Positions 1 to 11,921 of a stretch of 64,000 nucleotides of DNA are shown in pieces. The number at the start of each line of letters is the position of its first letter. The stretch's first letter is position 1. The position numbers and the translations under genes are program-made. Location of the stretch: positions 27,111-91,110 of the forward strand of contig SJRY01000265.1 of NCBI GenBank assembly GCA_011319805.1, written 5' to 3'. The stretch is from Macrocybe gigantea. Lineage: Eukaryota; Basidiomycota; Agaricomycetes; Agaricales; Callistosporiaceae. The notes below the pieces were generated by a model. The model ran no database searches and was not told the origin of the DNA. It saw only the letters and a list, made by a program, of their open reading frames with translations.

Positions 1-2115
1 TGAGAGCTACATTAAAAGCTGTATTTGGGCAGATTTGCCGCACATACCCATACGAAATAGCGAAGGTCGTCCTGGCATATGCAATGTAAACCCTGATGTC
101 TCTTTTGAGATTCGGCCCGTATTTTTACTTACGAAATGAACAGAGGGCTGTACTGATGATATGCTGCTGCGTCGAATGTTGAGTCGGACTTCAGGATTCG
201 TGTAACATCGTAAGGCTGAGCTTGGTTATCATAAGACGTCCTCGACGAGATCCTATTCAAGAAGTCGGCGATAAACAATGGCAAGCCACTGAAATACTCA
301 CGGCATGTATTTTCCGTAGAACGTATTTGTGAACTCGAGAAAGAAATTCAGGAAAGTCGAGGCGAAGATTTATATCGACAGCTTACGTGAAGAATCGGCG
401 CAAGAATCCCTAGTTATAGTCAGCAACAAGGAAGTCCGTCAAAGAGGGAAAAAGTCACGCACAAAAGAAGAAAACAAATCCTGCGAAACGTTTGCTTCTG
501 CCCACCCTGCCGAAGAATTGGCATGAAATACAACATTAGGCCATTGCCGACTTACAGGGGGTAGCAAGCGGAGACCCAATATACCTAAGATTCAGTCCTG
601 TTGAGCATTAGCCGAATACCAGGTGATGTCAGTCACGCACGCAATTTGACTCCAGTCAAAGGTTATCACGGACATTCCCTGGGAGAAATAGGAATCAAAG
701 GGAGACTTGAGTCCGCGGGCGTGCTTACCATTCCATGTACGTAACTGTTCAAACGCTTGTTAAAAGAGTCCTGAAAGGAAACGAAGGAAAATAAACTTGC
801 CCGAAAAGCTGAGCAATGCTAAGACGCGTTTTAATACTGTTGGAAAGACGAATTCAACGAACTGGAGCTCACTGGCATTATCAGGTCGGATCCAAGTAAC
901 CCAAGAAAAGTATGAAAGCGCTTGGACTGATGGCAATAAGTAACCAAACTGTGAGGGGCAAAAAAAATGCAAGGCACTTACATATGTAGCCCGGGAAAAA
1001 GTCTGGACATAATGAGGCACGAAATGTAGGTTAGATATTAAGCGGACGGCTTACACCAGCAGAATGAACCAATGAAACAATAGAGGAAGAAACGTTCACG
1101 GCTGATACCGCCGCGAGTCCCCATTCCAGCGTATTGTTGTGAGTGAAGGGTATTGAATAGTGCACAGTTGACGAGATTGAGTGGCCAAATCATCGACGGA
1201 GGAGAAACCAAAAAGCGACGCGCGATTCCTCCGATAGAAAAGCCAATGAGTTGTGTGGACATCACAACGAACCATTGATCTGAGGAAGAGTTTGGTCGAG
1301 TCCGGAAACTGCACTAAATACGCACAGCTGAAGTTATAATTCTGATTATAGTATACCCGTTGAACGGCGATAATGTCCGTAGCATATGCAGATACGGCGC
1401 CGACAGTACCCTGTAACAGCTAATTAGCCAAGAGCTTTGCAAAAGTAAGGGTTGGACCTACCATAATCTGTTTGTTTTCCTGATCTCAGGAATACGCCAT
1501 CAAGCAGAGCTATATATGAACTTACCGTGATCAAGACGTGTTCCTTGACGGTGAACGGTCCCGGATTCAACGATACACCAAGTACCTTCCATCTGGGTAC
1601 CAAGCAGCTAAGGCCCGGCCCATTGGGAATGACAGCAATTGGGCTACGATTCCAGTGATAGTGACCGAGGGAAAACGGAAGAAAAAGAATTGATTAAGAC
1701 CGGAACTACGATCGCCCAAGCTATTCCAAGAAGCCATGACCGCAAGGTCGACACGGGCATGTCTGGATCGTCAGTATTGGCCACGGCGGATCGGACTTCT
1801 GGATAGGGACTTTCGTCGTCGATCTCGGCAATGTTATCCTTGTCCAAGTTTGGATCGTCAAACTCAGCTCCAGTGAGTCTCTAGAGATTTTTTGGATGAG
1901 TTTGACGGGGAAATCATGATGATATTCGATGACCGACGGCTATGTCTGACTCTGAGATTTATTGTCGTTAAGTCACAAAAATGTTGCAGTGTTCGGTCCC
2001 ACTAACCGTCGAGCCGTTTGACGGCTGTCTCGGGATCAGCCTTCTCATCACTTGCTGACGTTTGGCTAGGTGGCCTATGCTGGCGCAGAGCATAATGAGG
2101 AGCACCCTCTGCCAT
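1..2115 (-). CDS. OPT-family small oligopeptide transporter (5' part, runs off the left edge)
   Basis: Membrane transporter importing small peptides (oligopeptide transporter family). Read on the minus strand from an ATG at 2113-2115. The first exon is hydrophilic; later exons carry the family signature: a DFPVKLIQ segment (about 1900), SPYPEVRSAV followed by DDPDMPVSTLRSW (1730-1830), the pore-region FFFFRFPSVTITGI (about 1660-1690), VSLNPGPFTVKEH (1530-1590), a GIARR segment (about 1200-1225), ALSYFSWVTWI (890-930), MSVITFDWSQIA (650-690), IGSPLATP (about 550-575) and TTFA..YG at the very edge. At least eight introns separate these pieces. One nucleotide is missing near 1697 (between VVP and LNQFFFF), so the frame breaks there; this could be decay or a base-level error. 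The 3' half lies outside the window. Family assignment is firm; integrity is uncertain. Confidence 0.85.
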
Positions 2116-3068
2116 GGTGAGATGGTCGAACGTCTGACCAGGGAATCCTAACACCTTACTCCTACCTTTTATTGTCGGGTCTCGGCCAGCCTAAAAATAA
2201 AGTTTTGGATGGTTCTTGCGTTCTCATGCGCATGAGCACGCTACGTGTAGAGGATCTACGACCCAGTCCTGCGGGGGTTCGGTATTATCGAAGGCGTTAT
2301 GGGCCGAACATTTCGAGGGTGAAACAATTGAATTGACGAATTGTCTGGAAACGTTACGAGCCTTGCGGTATCTCTACATAATTTGACGCCTCCTCGCTCC
2401 CCAGCTCAACTGTTCCGTAGGATATGGACTAGTTCTTATCCGTAAGGGTTAACAACTCGGACGGGCAACAAGGTTTGACATCACCGGAACGGATGTATAA
2501 AAAAGACAAAAGATCACAGACATGGGAGATTGGTTGTCAAAGGTGGAAATCTGTTATCAAGGACCATTGATAACACAGCAGACAAGGCGGTTTGGAATAC
2601 TTACATTTGATTTGAGAGACCTTCGGCAAAGCTTTCGGAAGATCCCATTTCTATTGCCGATATTCTTATTCAGAATATTGTGAAGAGAAACATTTCCTAA
2701 TGTCCAAACGTGTGATAGAACAGTGTCTGGGTACCGGAAACCACATTGGACGTGGTTCACATGCCGATAGATAGCAGATGACCACCAAATCGTGTGCTCG
2801 AGCATAAATTGTTATTCCAGCCGCATAATCCTCGCAACACTGTATGTAGCGTTTGACGTTGGGTACAGGCGCGAGTGAGAAAGGGAAGATATGACAGGCC
2901 CTTTCGAGACGAGTTCACAAAAGTGCATGACACAAAGAAGACCAAATATAGTGTCAGCTCTACCAAACAAATGTACCAGGGAAGAGGAGACGCTCTCCTT
3001 TTTAAATTTTCTGTGTGTATAAAACGAACGACATATATCCCGCGCTTAGAATCTGCACTTCATCGAAC
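2116..3068. other. Intergenic, no supported gene
   Basis: Divergent spacer between the OPT gene and the GT25 gene, so it should hold both promoters. An AT-rich stretch with TATAAAA-like sequence lies at about 3015-3025, roughly 45 bp before the GT25 ATG. Short open frames on the minus strand (2557-2805, 2757-2966) show no recognisable protein. Confidence 0.5.
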
Positions 3069-4225
3069 ATGTTATCCGGATTTTCTCTTCCGTTCTGTCG
3101 GAATGTCTTTCTGCTAATTTTGACTGGAGTTCTGGCTTTTTGGATTTCTGGGAACGACCATCTTTATGACTGGGCATTCCGGCCAGATCTGTCGAGTATG
3201 AACCGTCGCCAAATCATCGAAGCGAAACGTTGGGAGTCGCGGAGAGGATTTATGTTTTGTCTCTGCCAAGCCGGGCCGACAGGCGAAGAGATATGGAGAC
3301 TTTGCGAGAGACTCTTGGACTTTCCTGGACATACATGGAGGCAATTGATACGAAAAACGCTGTCGTCAACAATATCTTGGAATCTGTCAGGGCGATTCGC
3401 GAGATGCATCCTCCGGGTTCGGCGTTCACATGGCCTCAAGACATACCAGGTCCGGAGGAGCACGTTGATCCATGGAGCCCCGGATTTCTGTCGCTGTCAT
3501 CAGGAAGGGCCGACAGATCCGTACCCATGCTGTGCGCGTCGAGGAACAACACACTGCAGCCGTATAGTCTTAATGTACCCGAATACCACCTTCTCACGCC
3601 TGCACGCATCGCATGTTGGTATTCGCACATTACGGTGATTCAAACCGTGGCCAACAGCAGGAATCTCAAGGATGACGAAACAGTGATTATCCTAGAAGAC
3701 GATGTGGACATGGAGAGGGATATTCACTATCAAGTCGAGCATTTGTGGACATTCCTGCCGAAGGACTGGGACATCGTCTTTTTGGGTGAATTATTTCTCG
3801 CTGTTCTTACTTTGCCAGATGGACGGTTGTTTATTTAGAGTTCTGTTCTCACAGGTCACTGCTGGTCCAATGAATCGACCTATCCCCCATTGAACACAAA
3901 CGATCAGGCGCCGGATCTGAATGGGGCCGAGTTCACCACTCGCATCCACCCATCGAAAAAGCCTTATTGCACCCATGCCTATGCGATCACTCGGGCCGGA
4001 GCTCGGCGACTCCTGACATATCTACGATACTCGCAGTTTGCATACTCTCGCGCCATTGATCGTGCTTTCGCATGGCTGATTCAGAGCGGGCTGATCAAGA
4101 GTTTCTCCATAGTACCCAGTATTGTCATACAGCGCAAAGTGGACACCAGCGACATCATGCCTGGAAAGGGGAGCAGCTGGAAAGACACACTGAGAAATGG
4201 AGTTTTCCAAGATAAATCCTCGTAG
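3069..4225 (+). CDS. Glycosyltransferase family 25 (LPS-glycosyltransferase-like) protein
   Basis: Type II membrane protein of the Golgi/ER expected to transfer a sugar; the substrate cannot be told. The chosen ATG at 3069 opens a short cytoplasmic tail and one hydrophobic anchor (residues about 12-28, FLLILTGVLAFWI). The catalytic domain starts with RIYVLSLPSRADRR (about 3242), which is the usual GT25 opening, and contains the acidic metal/nucleotide-sugar motif IILEDDVDME (about 3690-3717). An intron runs from about 3785 (GTGAAT) to about 3854 (CACAG); the last exon contains HAYAITRAGARRLL and ends at a stop at 4223-4225. The anchor exon and the catalytic exon are in different frames, the switch falling between about 3190 and 3228, so one base is probably missing there or a tiny intron exists. 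Solitary gene, no cluster partners. Confidence 0.85.
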
Positions 4226-5527
4226 GCAATTGACGTCCCTCATACTTATACAGTATATGGACATACACCCTGTCAGATGTGCGCATCTCAATGAAAAATC
4301 ACGGCACATTTAAATGTGTCCAAGATTGAACCCGTTCAGCATATACGTTTGGTGGTAACGATTCCGAGGATACCCGCGCACAGATCCGTAACGCTACCCA
4401 CGGAATGTACCATATGCTGAGGTCGACGATGGAGCCAAAACGAGACATCAATTCTGGAGACAAATGCCTGAGAGATCAGAGGTAATGTGATCTTGCAGAG
4501 CGACGACACGAACGGCAGAAGTTTCCCCACGTGCGTCGAGGATTAGAACAACCAGGCGACAGTAAGGATGGCGCAGAACGCGATTCTTGGACGAATACCA
4601 AGAGGGGGCCCCACATTAGTCTATGCGTGTCGTTCCGGTAGATGATCTGAGATTCTGAGCACGAGAAAAAGCGGGTCATGGGTCCCTTGACCTGCGAATT
4701 TCCCGCAAAGCGTTCGCGCTGCAACTCATTTTCTGGCAGCGCATATTATCACGAGTTCGTGCGCAATCAGGTCAACAGGCATTATCTTCGTCCGCTGCAA
4801 AAATAGCCTTCAGTCTGGACGGGGCTATTTGAATGGATAACAAGCCGTGTTGAGGACATGAGGATTTCCCACGTGGAATTACAATCTTTCGGGGAGCTCC
4901 ACGTTGACTCCAACGAGCGCGATATAATTGGCAGGCCATTCGCGTACAAGATAAGAACGAATATGGCCTTGCGTTGAAGTAACCGTCTGCTTTCCTTGCC
5001 TTTCCGTGTGGATTTAAATCCTTATTCCTGAGATCAATGGTAGCTCTTCCTACAAATTTCAGGCATCTCCGCTTGTCGTTTCTTGCTCTTCCTCTTTCAG
5101 AGGGAACTCGTTGCGCTGCACATGGGATCTTCTGAAATCGAGTGAGGGACCGAGTTTGTTGCATCATAGTCGGGCCGGGCTTGATTTGTTTGATCAAGAT
5201 GAAACAACCAAACAACCCAAATCGGGCACATGAACATCAGGAACAGCAATGCTGGCGTTGAGCAATCCTCTTCTCCTCAATCCTAAACTTTCGCGTGTAT
5301 CATCGTCCGCGAGGAAACCCGCTATAACTTTGTTGAAATTGAGCGTTGACCTTAGTGGCTGTAGAAATCGGCGTTGTGTGAGTGTCAACCATCATCAATT
5401 CATACATTAAAGCCCCTTTGATCTGAGCTTCTTACCACGTCAACAGAACGCCTCTACGTGTCGAGGCTTTGCTCCGTGCTCACTGTCACTAGTTCACGCC
5501 GAAGAATAGCCTTTTAGTGGTACCAAT
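4226..5527. other. No supported gene
   Basis: 1.3 kb between two plus-strand genes. Minus-strand open frames exist (4772-5215, 147 codons; 4336-4530; 5194-5388) but none has a recognisable domain, signal peptide or consistent splice structure. They may be remnants of an old gene. Confidence 0.4.
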
Positions 5528-8500
5528 ATGCCAGGGCTGAATGCCGCCGATGCCGAAGGTGCTGTCCGGGTTGTGGTCGCGCCTTCACAATCGTCATACT
5601 TCGCCGGAGAGCCATTCTCCGTTACCATTACATTCACGAATACGCGATCTCCGGAGTCGAGTCCATCGCGACCCCCAGGGCACAAACGGGGCGCTCACTC
5701 CATAAGCTCCGCCCCGCTCGCCCGTCCCCCTACCTCGCCAGGCACACCCCGAACCGCAGTTCCAACTTTCACGACACAAGCCAAAGTTATCAACGGTTTC
5801 CCGCCACGAAGAGGCCTCGTAGGGAAATCTGGAAATTCCAAGGCCTCGGGCGACCTTCCAGACATGATTGAACAAAGACGGAAAAAACTCCTTGCCAAAT
5901 CGTTGTCTGTTTCGATTTCGCCGCAGGAACTAGAAAATCAAGTCGGGGAGAGCACGATTGTTCGTTCGGCTTCATATGCTCAGCAGACTTCTAGTTCCGA
6001 GGCACGAATATGTACGTCCTAGTGCTGATTTACCTTTAGGTTTTTTTAATAACTTGATGCCTATGCATTTTTCACAAAGCACCCGCATCTCCTCGAGTGT
6101 CTTCGCCCTTGACACGGTCCGAATCTCTGACATTGAGTTCCAATCATCCTCACGCACGAAAGCAATCTCTCTTTGATGGCCAAACTACCCTGGAGTCCAT
6201 TACATTGCCGGCGCCGCCTCACCAATACCAACGACTTTGACGTCAACGCCTAGCCATCCTTACACGCCCGCATCTTCCACTTCGACCTTCTCGTTGGCTC
6301 TTGACCCAATAGCAGAAAGCTCACAGACCCCATTCTCTTCCACAACTACCCTTGATTCACCCGTTCCGCAGACGCCGTATTCTCCCGCTTTTCCACCCAC
6401 AGATTCCCTCGTCAATGGCATCTACGGAAATCCGCCCTCTACACGTCATGCGCGTCGCCAGTCTCAGCTAGGTCTCGGCCAGCCCCCAACCCTCAAGCCG
6501 CAGAACATTCACGTTCCTCCACGCTCTGCGTTCTCCTCCACGTTCCCCCAATCAAACACTGAGCTCATTCTCTATTCGTATGCTCAGCTCAAGGGCACAG
6601 TCACTGTCGTGCCTTTAATAGGCACCACCTCGACAGCAGAGCAGACTCATACGCTCAGATCCATGCGCGCGTCGCTGCTCAAGCGTCCCGTCGTCGGTGG
6701 CGGCAGCATGGACATCAGCTCATCATTGCAGAAACCACCGACACCCTCGCATCGGCGGCGTCCGACGCACGGACGGTCGCCTTCGTTTTCTTCAGGCCTC
6801 CTTTCACTTTTGTCGCCGACAACGCTGGTTGCGTCTGCCTCCACGCCTCCGCCTTCCTCTTCGCAATGGACGCCACTGAATTTCCCTCAGTCATCTTCTA
6901 CCTTCTCCCTTTCGCCTTCCCCGGTTCAAGTCGATTCCCTTCGTCCAATGGAGCGGGTGTGGGGTTGGGACTTGGCATCTCCCGACCTGCAACAGCCAGT
7001 TTGGAGGAAGATATTGACCCTGAAGTGCCCCTGCCAACAATCGAACTACAGCCTTCGATGCTTGCAGTGGATTTGTCGCTGCTTCCAGGAGAGTCAAGGA
7101 GCTGTAAGCGTCCGAGTTGAGCTCCGCATACCGCATCTAACGCCGCCGCAGATACGTATTCTGTTATACTTCCTGATAGCCTTCCTCCAACTTTCAAGGG
7201 CAAATCACTCAAGTTCTCATATGAACTTGTTGTTGGGACTTGCAGGGCAAGTCCTCACTCAAACGGTCCAGGGTCAACGAGCGCCAATAGCTTAAGCCGT
7301 GTCATGAAAATCCCAATTCGAGTATACAATCATGTTGCAGGTGGGCATTCGGGCTATGTTCAATCACCAAGCTGACCTAGTGTGCCTGTTATAATTAGTG
7401 GGAAGGACGCCAAGACCTTATGACTTATTATGGCCTGTTTTGAATAGGTCGAATATGTCATACTCTGGTTCTCAGGGCAAAGTTGTTGAAGAAACGGGAC
7501 AGATGTTGAGACGGTTTGGCAAGACGCCTGCGGTACCTAGTCGTACGTACATATTCCGTGCTTGTCGTATCTCTTCCTGATTTCGATTTGATTGCTCAAC
7601 TGACAGCTCTAGCATCTTCTACGATTGGAGGAACCTACGAGGACTTGCAAGACTATGCTCGGAGGCTGCTTACGTCCTTCCCCGAACCAGGGACGAGTGG
7701 CGTCAGGATCAAGCTCCCTGCGGAAGCCATTTCGCCGATATCGCCTAATATCGCAAATGGGCACTCGCAAGGCTGGGAGTGGCAAGCAGAAGAGGGCGGC
7801 GGATGGAGAGGGAGAGAGAAGACGGAGAACTCAGCGGTTGCAGAGAGGCCGTCGAAATTCTGACCAGAAATCCGAAGAAAGGTGTGTCCTATGTCTTGGA
7901 CAGTTTGGTGAAAATTTGACTGTCTCTAGCATCGTACGATGTAACTAAGGAGGGAGTGAAGGTGGCGATCTTGACTTTTCCGAAGGCTGCTTACAGGCTG
8001 GGTGAAACGGTGCTGGGCGTGGTAGAGATCAATCAACGAACGAGCAGAACAAGAGTCTTGCAGGTTAATGAATTCCGTAACGATGATCATCAACCTGACT
8101 GATAATTTTTATTTCACTCTAGCTATCGGCGATGCTCGAAGCGCATGAATCCCTCCCGTCTTCAATAGCCCAACCGACAACTTCTCGCCAACTGCGTCGT
8201 GTTCATGCCGAACACCACTCATCCTTTACGTCCTTGTTCTCCGGACGACTTTCTCTTTGGACATCCCGTCAGACGCAAGCCCAGCGTTTCAAGTCCGAGT
8301 TGGACAGCCGCAACCTGGCGGTGCATACGTCACCCTTGGTGGCTTGGAGTGGAAAGTACGCTTGTGTCTACTGGTTGCCGTTGCGGCGGAATCATCGGAG
8401 ACGGGGACGGAAGGCGTCAGGATGAAGAACCTTGTCAGGAATGGCGCTAGAGGCGAATGGGGCACGTCCTGGCGTGCGCCACGGAACATCGCGCCCCTGG

Positions 8501-8843
8501 AGAAGCCACCCAAGCCGCATCTCAAGCACCGGACGTGCCCTCGTCGCCCTTGGCGCAGAGTGGCGGCGCGCGATCCTGGGCGTCTTTCCTCGCCTCTTCT
8601 TTCTTAGGCACGCTTACGGAGGACCCCTTCCAAGATGGGGACGTTGACGATGCTGATGAGGAGAACGTGTACGATGGGATTAAGCCGGACCGAGCTGGTG
8701 GCGTCGGCGTCGGCGTCAATTTTGACGGCGGGGATAGCGGGTGGAAGGAGGTCAAGTTGGAGACGGTCGAATGTGAGGTGCCGATCAAGCTATGGCCTGG
8801 AAACACCGCCTTCAAAGCGCTGGACATAGTGTTTGATGTATGA
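5528..8843 (+). CDS. RGP1: Rgp1-like protein (subunit of the Ric1-Rgp1 Rab GEF)
   Basis: In yeast, Rgp1 pairs with Ric1 as the exchange factor for the Golgi Rab Ypt6 (Rab6), acting in retrograde traffic. The ATG at 5528 opens an arrestin-like beta strand region with the family hallmark FAGEPFSVTITFTN (residues about 24-37). A long Ser/Pro-rich insertion follows, then TELILYSYAQLKGTV (about 6560-6605), LKFSYELVVGTC (about 7207-7245) with a conserved KIPIRVYNHVA segment before an intron at about 7340-7397, VAILTFPKAAYRLGETVLGVVE (7960-8030), LSAMLEAHESLP (8120-8160) and the C-terminal strand VECEVPIKLWPGNTAF before the stop at 8841-8843. About six introns. Frame jumps not explained by introns occur near 6235, 6925, 8245 and 8530. 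The gene is conserved and normally single copy, so these look more like missing bases than decay. Much longer than yeast Rgp1, as is usual in basidiomycetes. Confidence 0.85.
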
Positions 8844-10051
8844 ATGCGAGGCACAATTTCGGATCGTGATACATTTCTTCCGTCTCTGCGCCTATAGCAA
8901 ACCATCCACTGGCTTCCCGGATGTCGCTTATTCCTATGTCGTGGACAGTTTTTGGTGCGTCTTGTGGAATCCCCCGGAGAAAGACGAGTTCAATCATTGC
9001 TATTTGTTAAATTATTCATCAACTGTCAATGCGCTGGTTTTTCTTCCTTGGACAGTGTCGTTCTCTTTATTGCATTCGTAGATCGCCATCGGAATTTCAT
9101 CAACGATTTGCTTTACTTTGCTCGCTCGTTCATCCACTTCTCTTTGTTCTCTTCGAGAAATTATGGCCTAGAAATGTGCAGTCGTCAACATTGGGAGGCA
9201 GGACAGCGGATTGTTGCCTTACGATCAGTTTCTACCTCTGATATCGAGCTCGCCCATCTCACTCCAAAGCCGTCTATGTCAGTGCTCGTGAGCCAGCCGT
9301 CGCTAAATCAAACAACCATATCTAATTTAGGGAACGTGTAACATGCCTTGCCGGAGCTGCTGTGCAGATTCCAGTACGTATGCGCAGACTCGGAACGCGT
9401 TGATCTCACCTCATGGCGGGAGTGTTCATGACACATTCTACGGCATCGCATCAAACATGGCATCAGAGACGAGAACTCGCCCACCGTACGGCTCAACCAT
9501 GACCAGCGATTGACATGAACCGAAAATCCCGAATGCAGTGAACATGGTCTGAAACACAGATAGATGCGATGGAAGGCCATACTCGCAGTTGTCTATTCAT
9601 TTCTACATATTCGTGAACGATGGTATCTATTAACAGCCAGGATGCGTTGAATCGTGACAAAGTTTATATGAAATGGGAATGGAAAGGAGATAAGGATGGT
9701 CATAAAGGTTACATGTTACATACACAAGTCTCATTATTGTACAATTTTTGAAAGCATGGGCTGGTGGATTGGTATAAGGACAACCGAAAGCGCTGAACTT
9801 GGACACTTTATCACGAATCGGTTCTCGAAGAGGATCTGTCGGACGAGCGACATGTCACATCATCCGGGGCCTGAGTCGATCAAGGAACGAAAAAGCTGCA
9901 TTGCTCACCTGAACTTGATTACAAACGTTCTGAAACGGAAAGGACGAAAAAAGCGCACAGGACCCGCACACGTGTTGGGGAAAGGCGAAGCGATCAAAAG
10001 TCAAGAGTCAGAGAGATGAGCAAAGACGGATCACGGCATCAGCTTGCGCAC
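8844..10051. other. Intergenic, no supported gene
   Basis: Convergent spacer after the Rgp1 gene. Several short open frames on both strands (e.g. 8952-9341 plus, 9308-9580 minus) lack domain features. Probably holds the 3' ends of both flanking transcripts. Confidence 0.5.
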
Positions 10052-10888
10052 CTAAAGACGTGCGCGTCCACACGGAGGCTGCGCCACTTGGATCTGTTCA
10101 CCGCGGGAAGTGGCGTGTCTTTCGCGAGGCCCGAGGGGCGTGAGGGTGTCTGAGCCGAGGAGGGCTTGGAGAGGGAGAAGCGAGGGGTGCGTCGGCGCGC
10201 GAGCTGACGCGGCGCAGTGGGTTGAAGGAGGCTGATGGCGATAAGGGCGATAACGAGCTTGAGGACTGAGCATGCGCGTCGGAGTTATCGGCTCTTTGTG
10301 TCGACCGGTTTGTTCTGATAGTTGGAGGTGATGAATGAGCATTTTCTGAACACGATGACGTGACCGGAAACAACAGAGAGGGCGAAGACGAGCCAGACAG
10401 TCCACCCACCGATGATGATGGACCGTCGTCCCACGAAACGACAGAGAACCTGAGCGGCGAGCTCGGCGTCGTCCTGCACAGAGTCCCCTGCCGCCGTCCA
10501 AATTTTTGAGGCTTCCGCTCCGATGTTGTGCGTATACGCGGGGTGCGCTGTGGGGGCTCCGGTTCGCCTGGCGAGACGAGGACGAGAGCGAGGACGTCTT
10601 GCGGCGCTTGCTACGCTCGTCAAACACGTGCGGAGCGATGCCGCTGATGACGTCCCGCGGCGTCGGCTTGAGGTTGTTGATCGTCGCGACGAGCGAGGAG
10701 CGCATGTTGACCATCGGGCGCGGGCCGGTTCCTGCACTACTTCTTCCCTCTGACGCGGACGTCGTCGGGAGCGGCGACGGATTCACGATGGCCGGCGTTG
10801 ACGTTCTCCCATCGGTGTTGCCGCTGCCGGGTGTTTGCATTGTTGACGATGAGGCGAGCGACGAAGCACTGCTTGCATCGGACGACAT
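10052..10888 (-). CDS. Uncharacterised Ser-rich protein with one predicted membrane segment
   Basis: Not recognised. An open frame runs from 10990 to 10052; the likelier start is the internal ATG at 10888, which opens a Ser/Thr/Pro-rich tract (SSDASSASSLASSS). A short conserved-looking stretch, TINNLKPTPRDVISGIAP, and a basic KRRK patch follow (about 10590-10670). After about 10510 the most protein-like translation moves to another frame: an acidic/Ala helix, then one strongly hydrophobic segment (WTVWLVFALSVVSGHVIVF, about 10350-10410). It then moves again to a Ser/Pro-rich basic tail ending near 10098. These hops suggest short introns or missing bases. No function can be inferred; a single-pass membrane protein with a disordered N-terminus is the most that can be said. 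Confidence 0.45.
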   Translation of the reverse strand: MSSDASSASSLASSSTMQTPGSGNTDGRTSTPAIVNPSPLPTTSASEGRSSAGTGPRPMVNMRSSLVATINNLKPTPRDVISGIAPHVFDERSKRRKTSSLSSSSRQANRSPHSAPRVYAQHRSGSLKNLDGGRGLCAGRRRARRSGSLSFRGTTVHHHRWVDCLARLRPLCCFRSRHRVQKMLIHHLQLSEQTGRHKEPITPTRMLSPQARYRPYRHQPPSTHCAASARAPTHPSLLPLQALLGSDTLTPLGPRERHATSRGEQIQVAQPPCGRARL

Positions 10889-10990
10889 TTGCTTCGAGTG
10901 TCCCAGGCCTGCGACGAACGTGTGGGTGTAGTTGACCGAGTGGGAAAGTGGGAGAACGCAGCAACGAGCAGGAAATATGGAAGAAGGCAC

Positions 10991-11921
10991 CAGTGCAGCC
11001 GTCAGTCGGTGGTATGAGCGATTTTTTTAAGGTTTTGTCAACAAGTCAGAAAGCAGTGCCTCCACGTCTGGGATGAACGTTCCGCCTGCAACCTGCTGTG
11101 ATCAAGATAGACGTAGACAGATAAGAAACGAAACACTCAAAGGGCAGCAAAGAACGCACACACCAGGTATAGAACAGAAGCGACTCAGAGGCGTGGGGAA
11201 CGGAAGAGCCGTTCTCTCGACCTTTACTTATGTAGGAACAAAGCGCGGTGCCGAACCCTGACTTTTAACCGGGACGGAATCTTTTTATTATTATTCTCGT
11301 TATCAAGAAAGCCCCTGACATCGATAGCGGGATTTGATGAAATCTCAATTCCTTGTCACCAAAGTTTTGTCAGCCGCAGGCTTCCTGAACGATCGCAAAC
11401 TCGAGAAAGAAAGACAACCACCGTACCTTCGCACCGGACCTGGCAAGGTCCTCCCAAGCTCAGAACGTGTTGTTCGACACATACGTAAAGAGCACGATTA
11501 TGGCGCTATTTGACAATCACGTTGTCAGCTCAAGCGCATGATGCACAGGTATAACTACAACCTGACAATCTGCCCCGCCCAGCGCTGTGTTGTAAAAACG
11601 GCAAAGGCATCTGGCGAAGACGCCCCACTTGGTTTTCCAAGAGAAAGAAACGTCCATCACGTGGAGAAATCCACTCTGACCCACATCCAGCAATTCAACA
11701 TCTGCATTTGCGATAGCGCACCTGACTTTATCAGCCCACAACTAGAACCTGTCGCCTTCTGATCTGATCCTTCGCTTCAAGACCAAACTTGAAGAAGAAG
11801 CGGGAGGCGACGGAGACAAAATGGGATATTTTGCCCAAGGAGCCAGTATAACAGTACACAAAGAAAGTGCACAGAGGTAAACAGCGGATACTAGAACTAC
11901 GTAGGAACTAGACGGAAGAGA
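10991..11921. other. Intergenic, no supported gene
   Basis: Upstream of the Ser-rich gene and downstream of CSN7. A 74-codon minus-strand frame (11517-11741) is Cys-containing and open but not assignable to a family. Confidence 0.45.

Noticed and set aside
1..2115. Calling the OPT gene a definite pseudogene
   Set aside because: Only one clear frame step is visible and similar steps occur in usually essential genes of the same window, so error is at least as likely.
4772..5215. 147-codon minus-strand open frame
   Set aside because: No domain, no splice context, mixed composition typical of a chance frame; neighbours in other frames look equally weak.
10506..10931. 141-codon plus-strand frame opposite the Ser-rich gene
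   Set aside because: Arises from the complementary strand of a Ser/Arg-rich coding region; composition is that of a shadow frame.
11517..11741. Minus-strand frame with an SFSWKTKWG segment, considered as a DUF6533-like membrane protein
   Set aside because: The match is a few residues only, with no membrane helices in order and no continuing exons.
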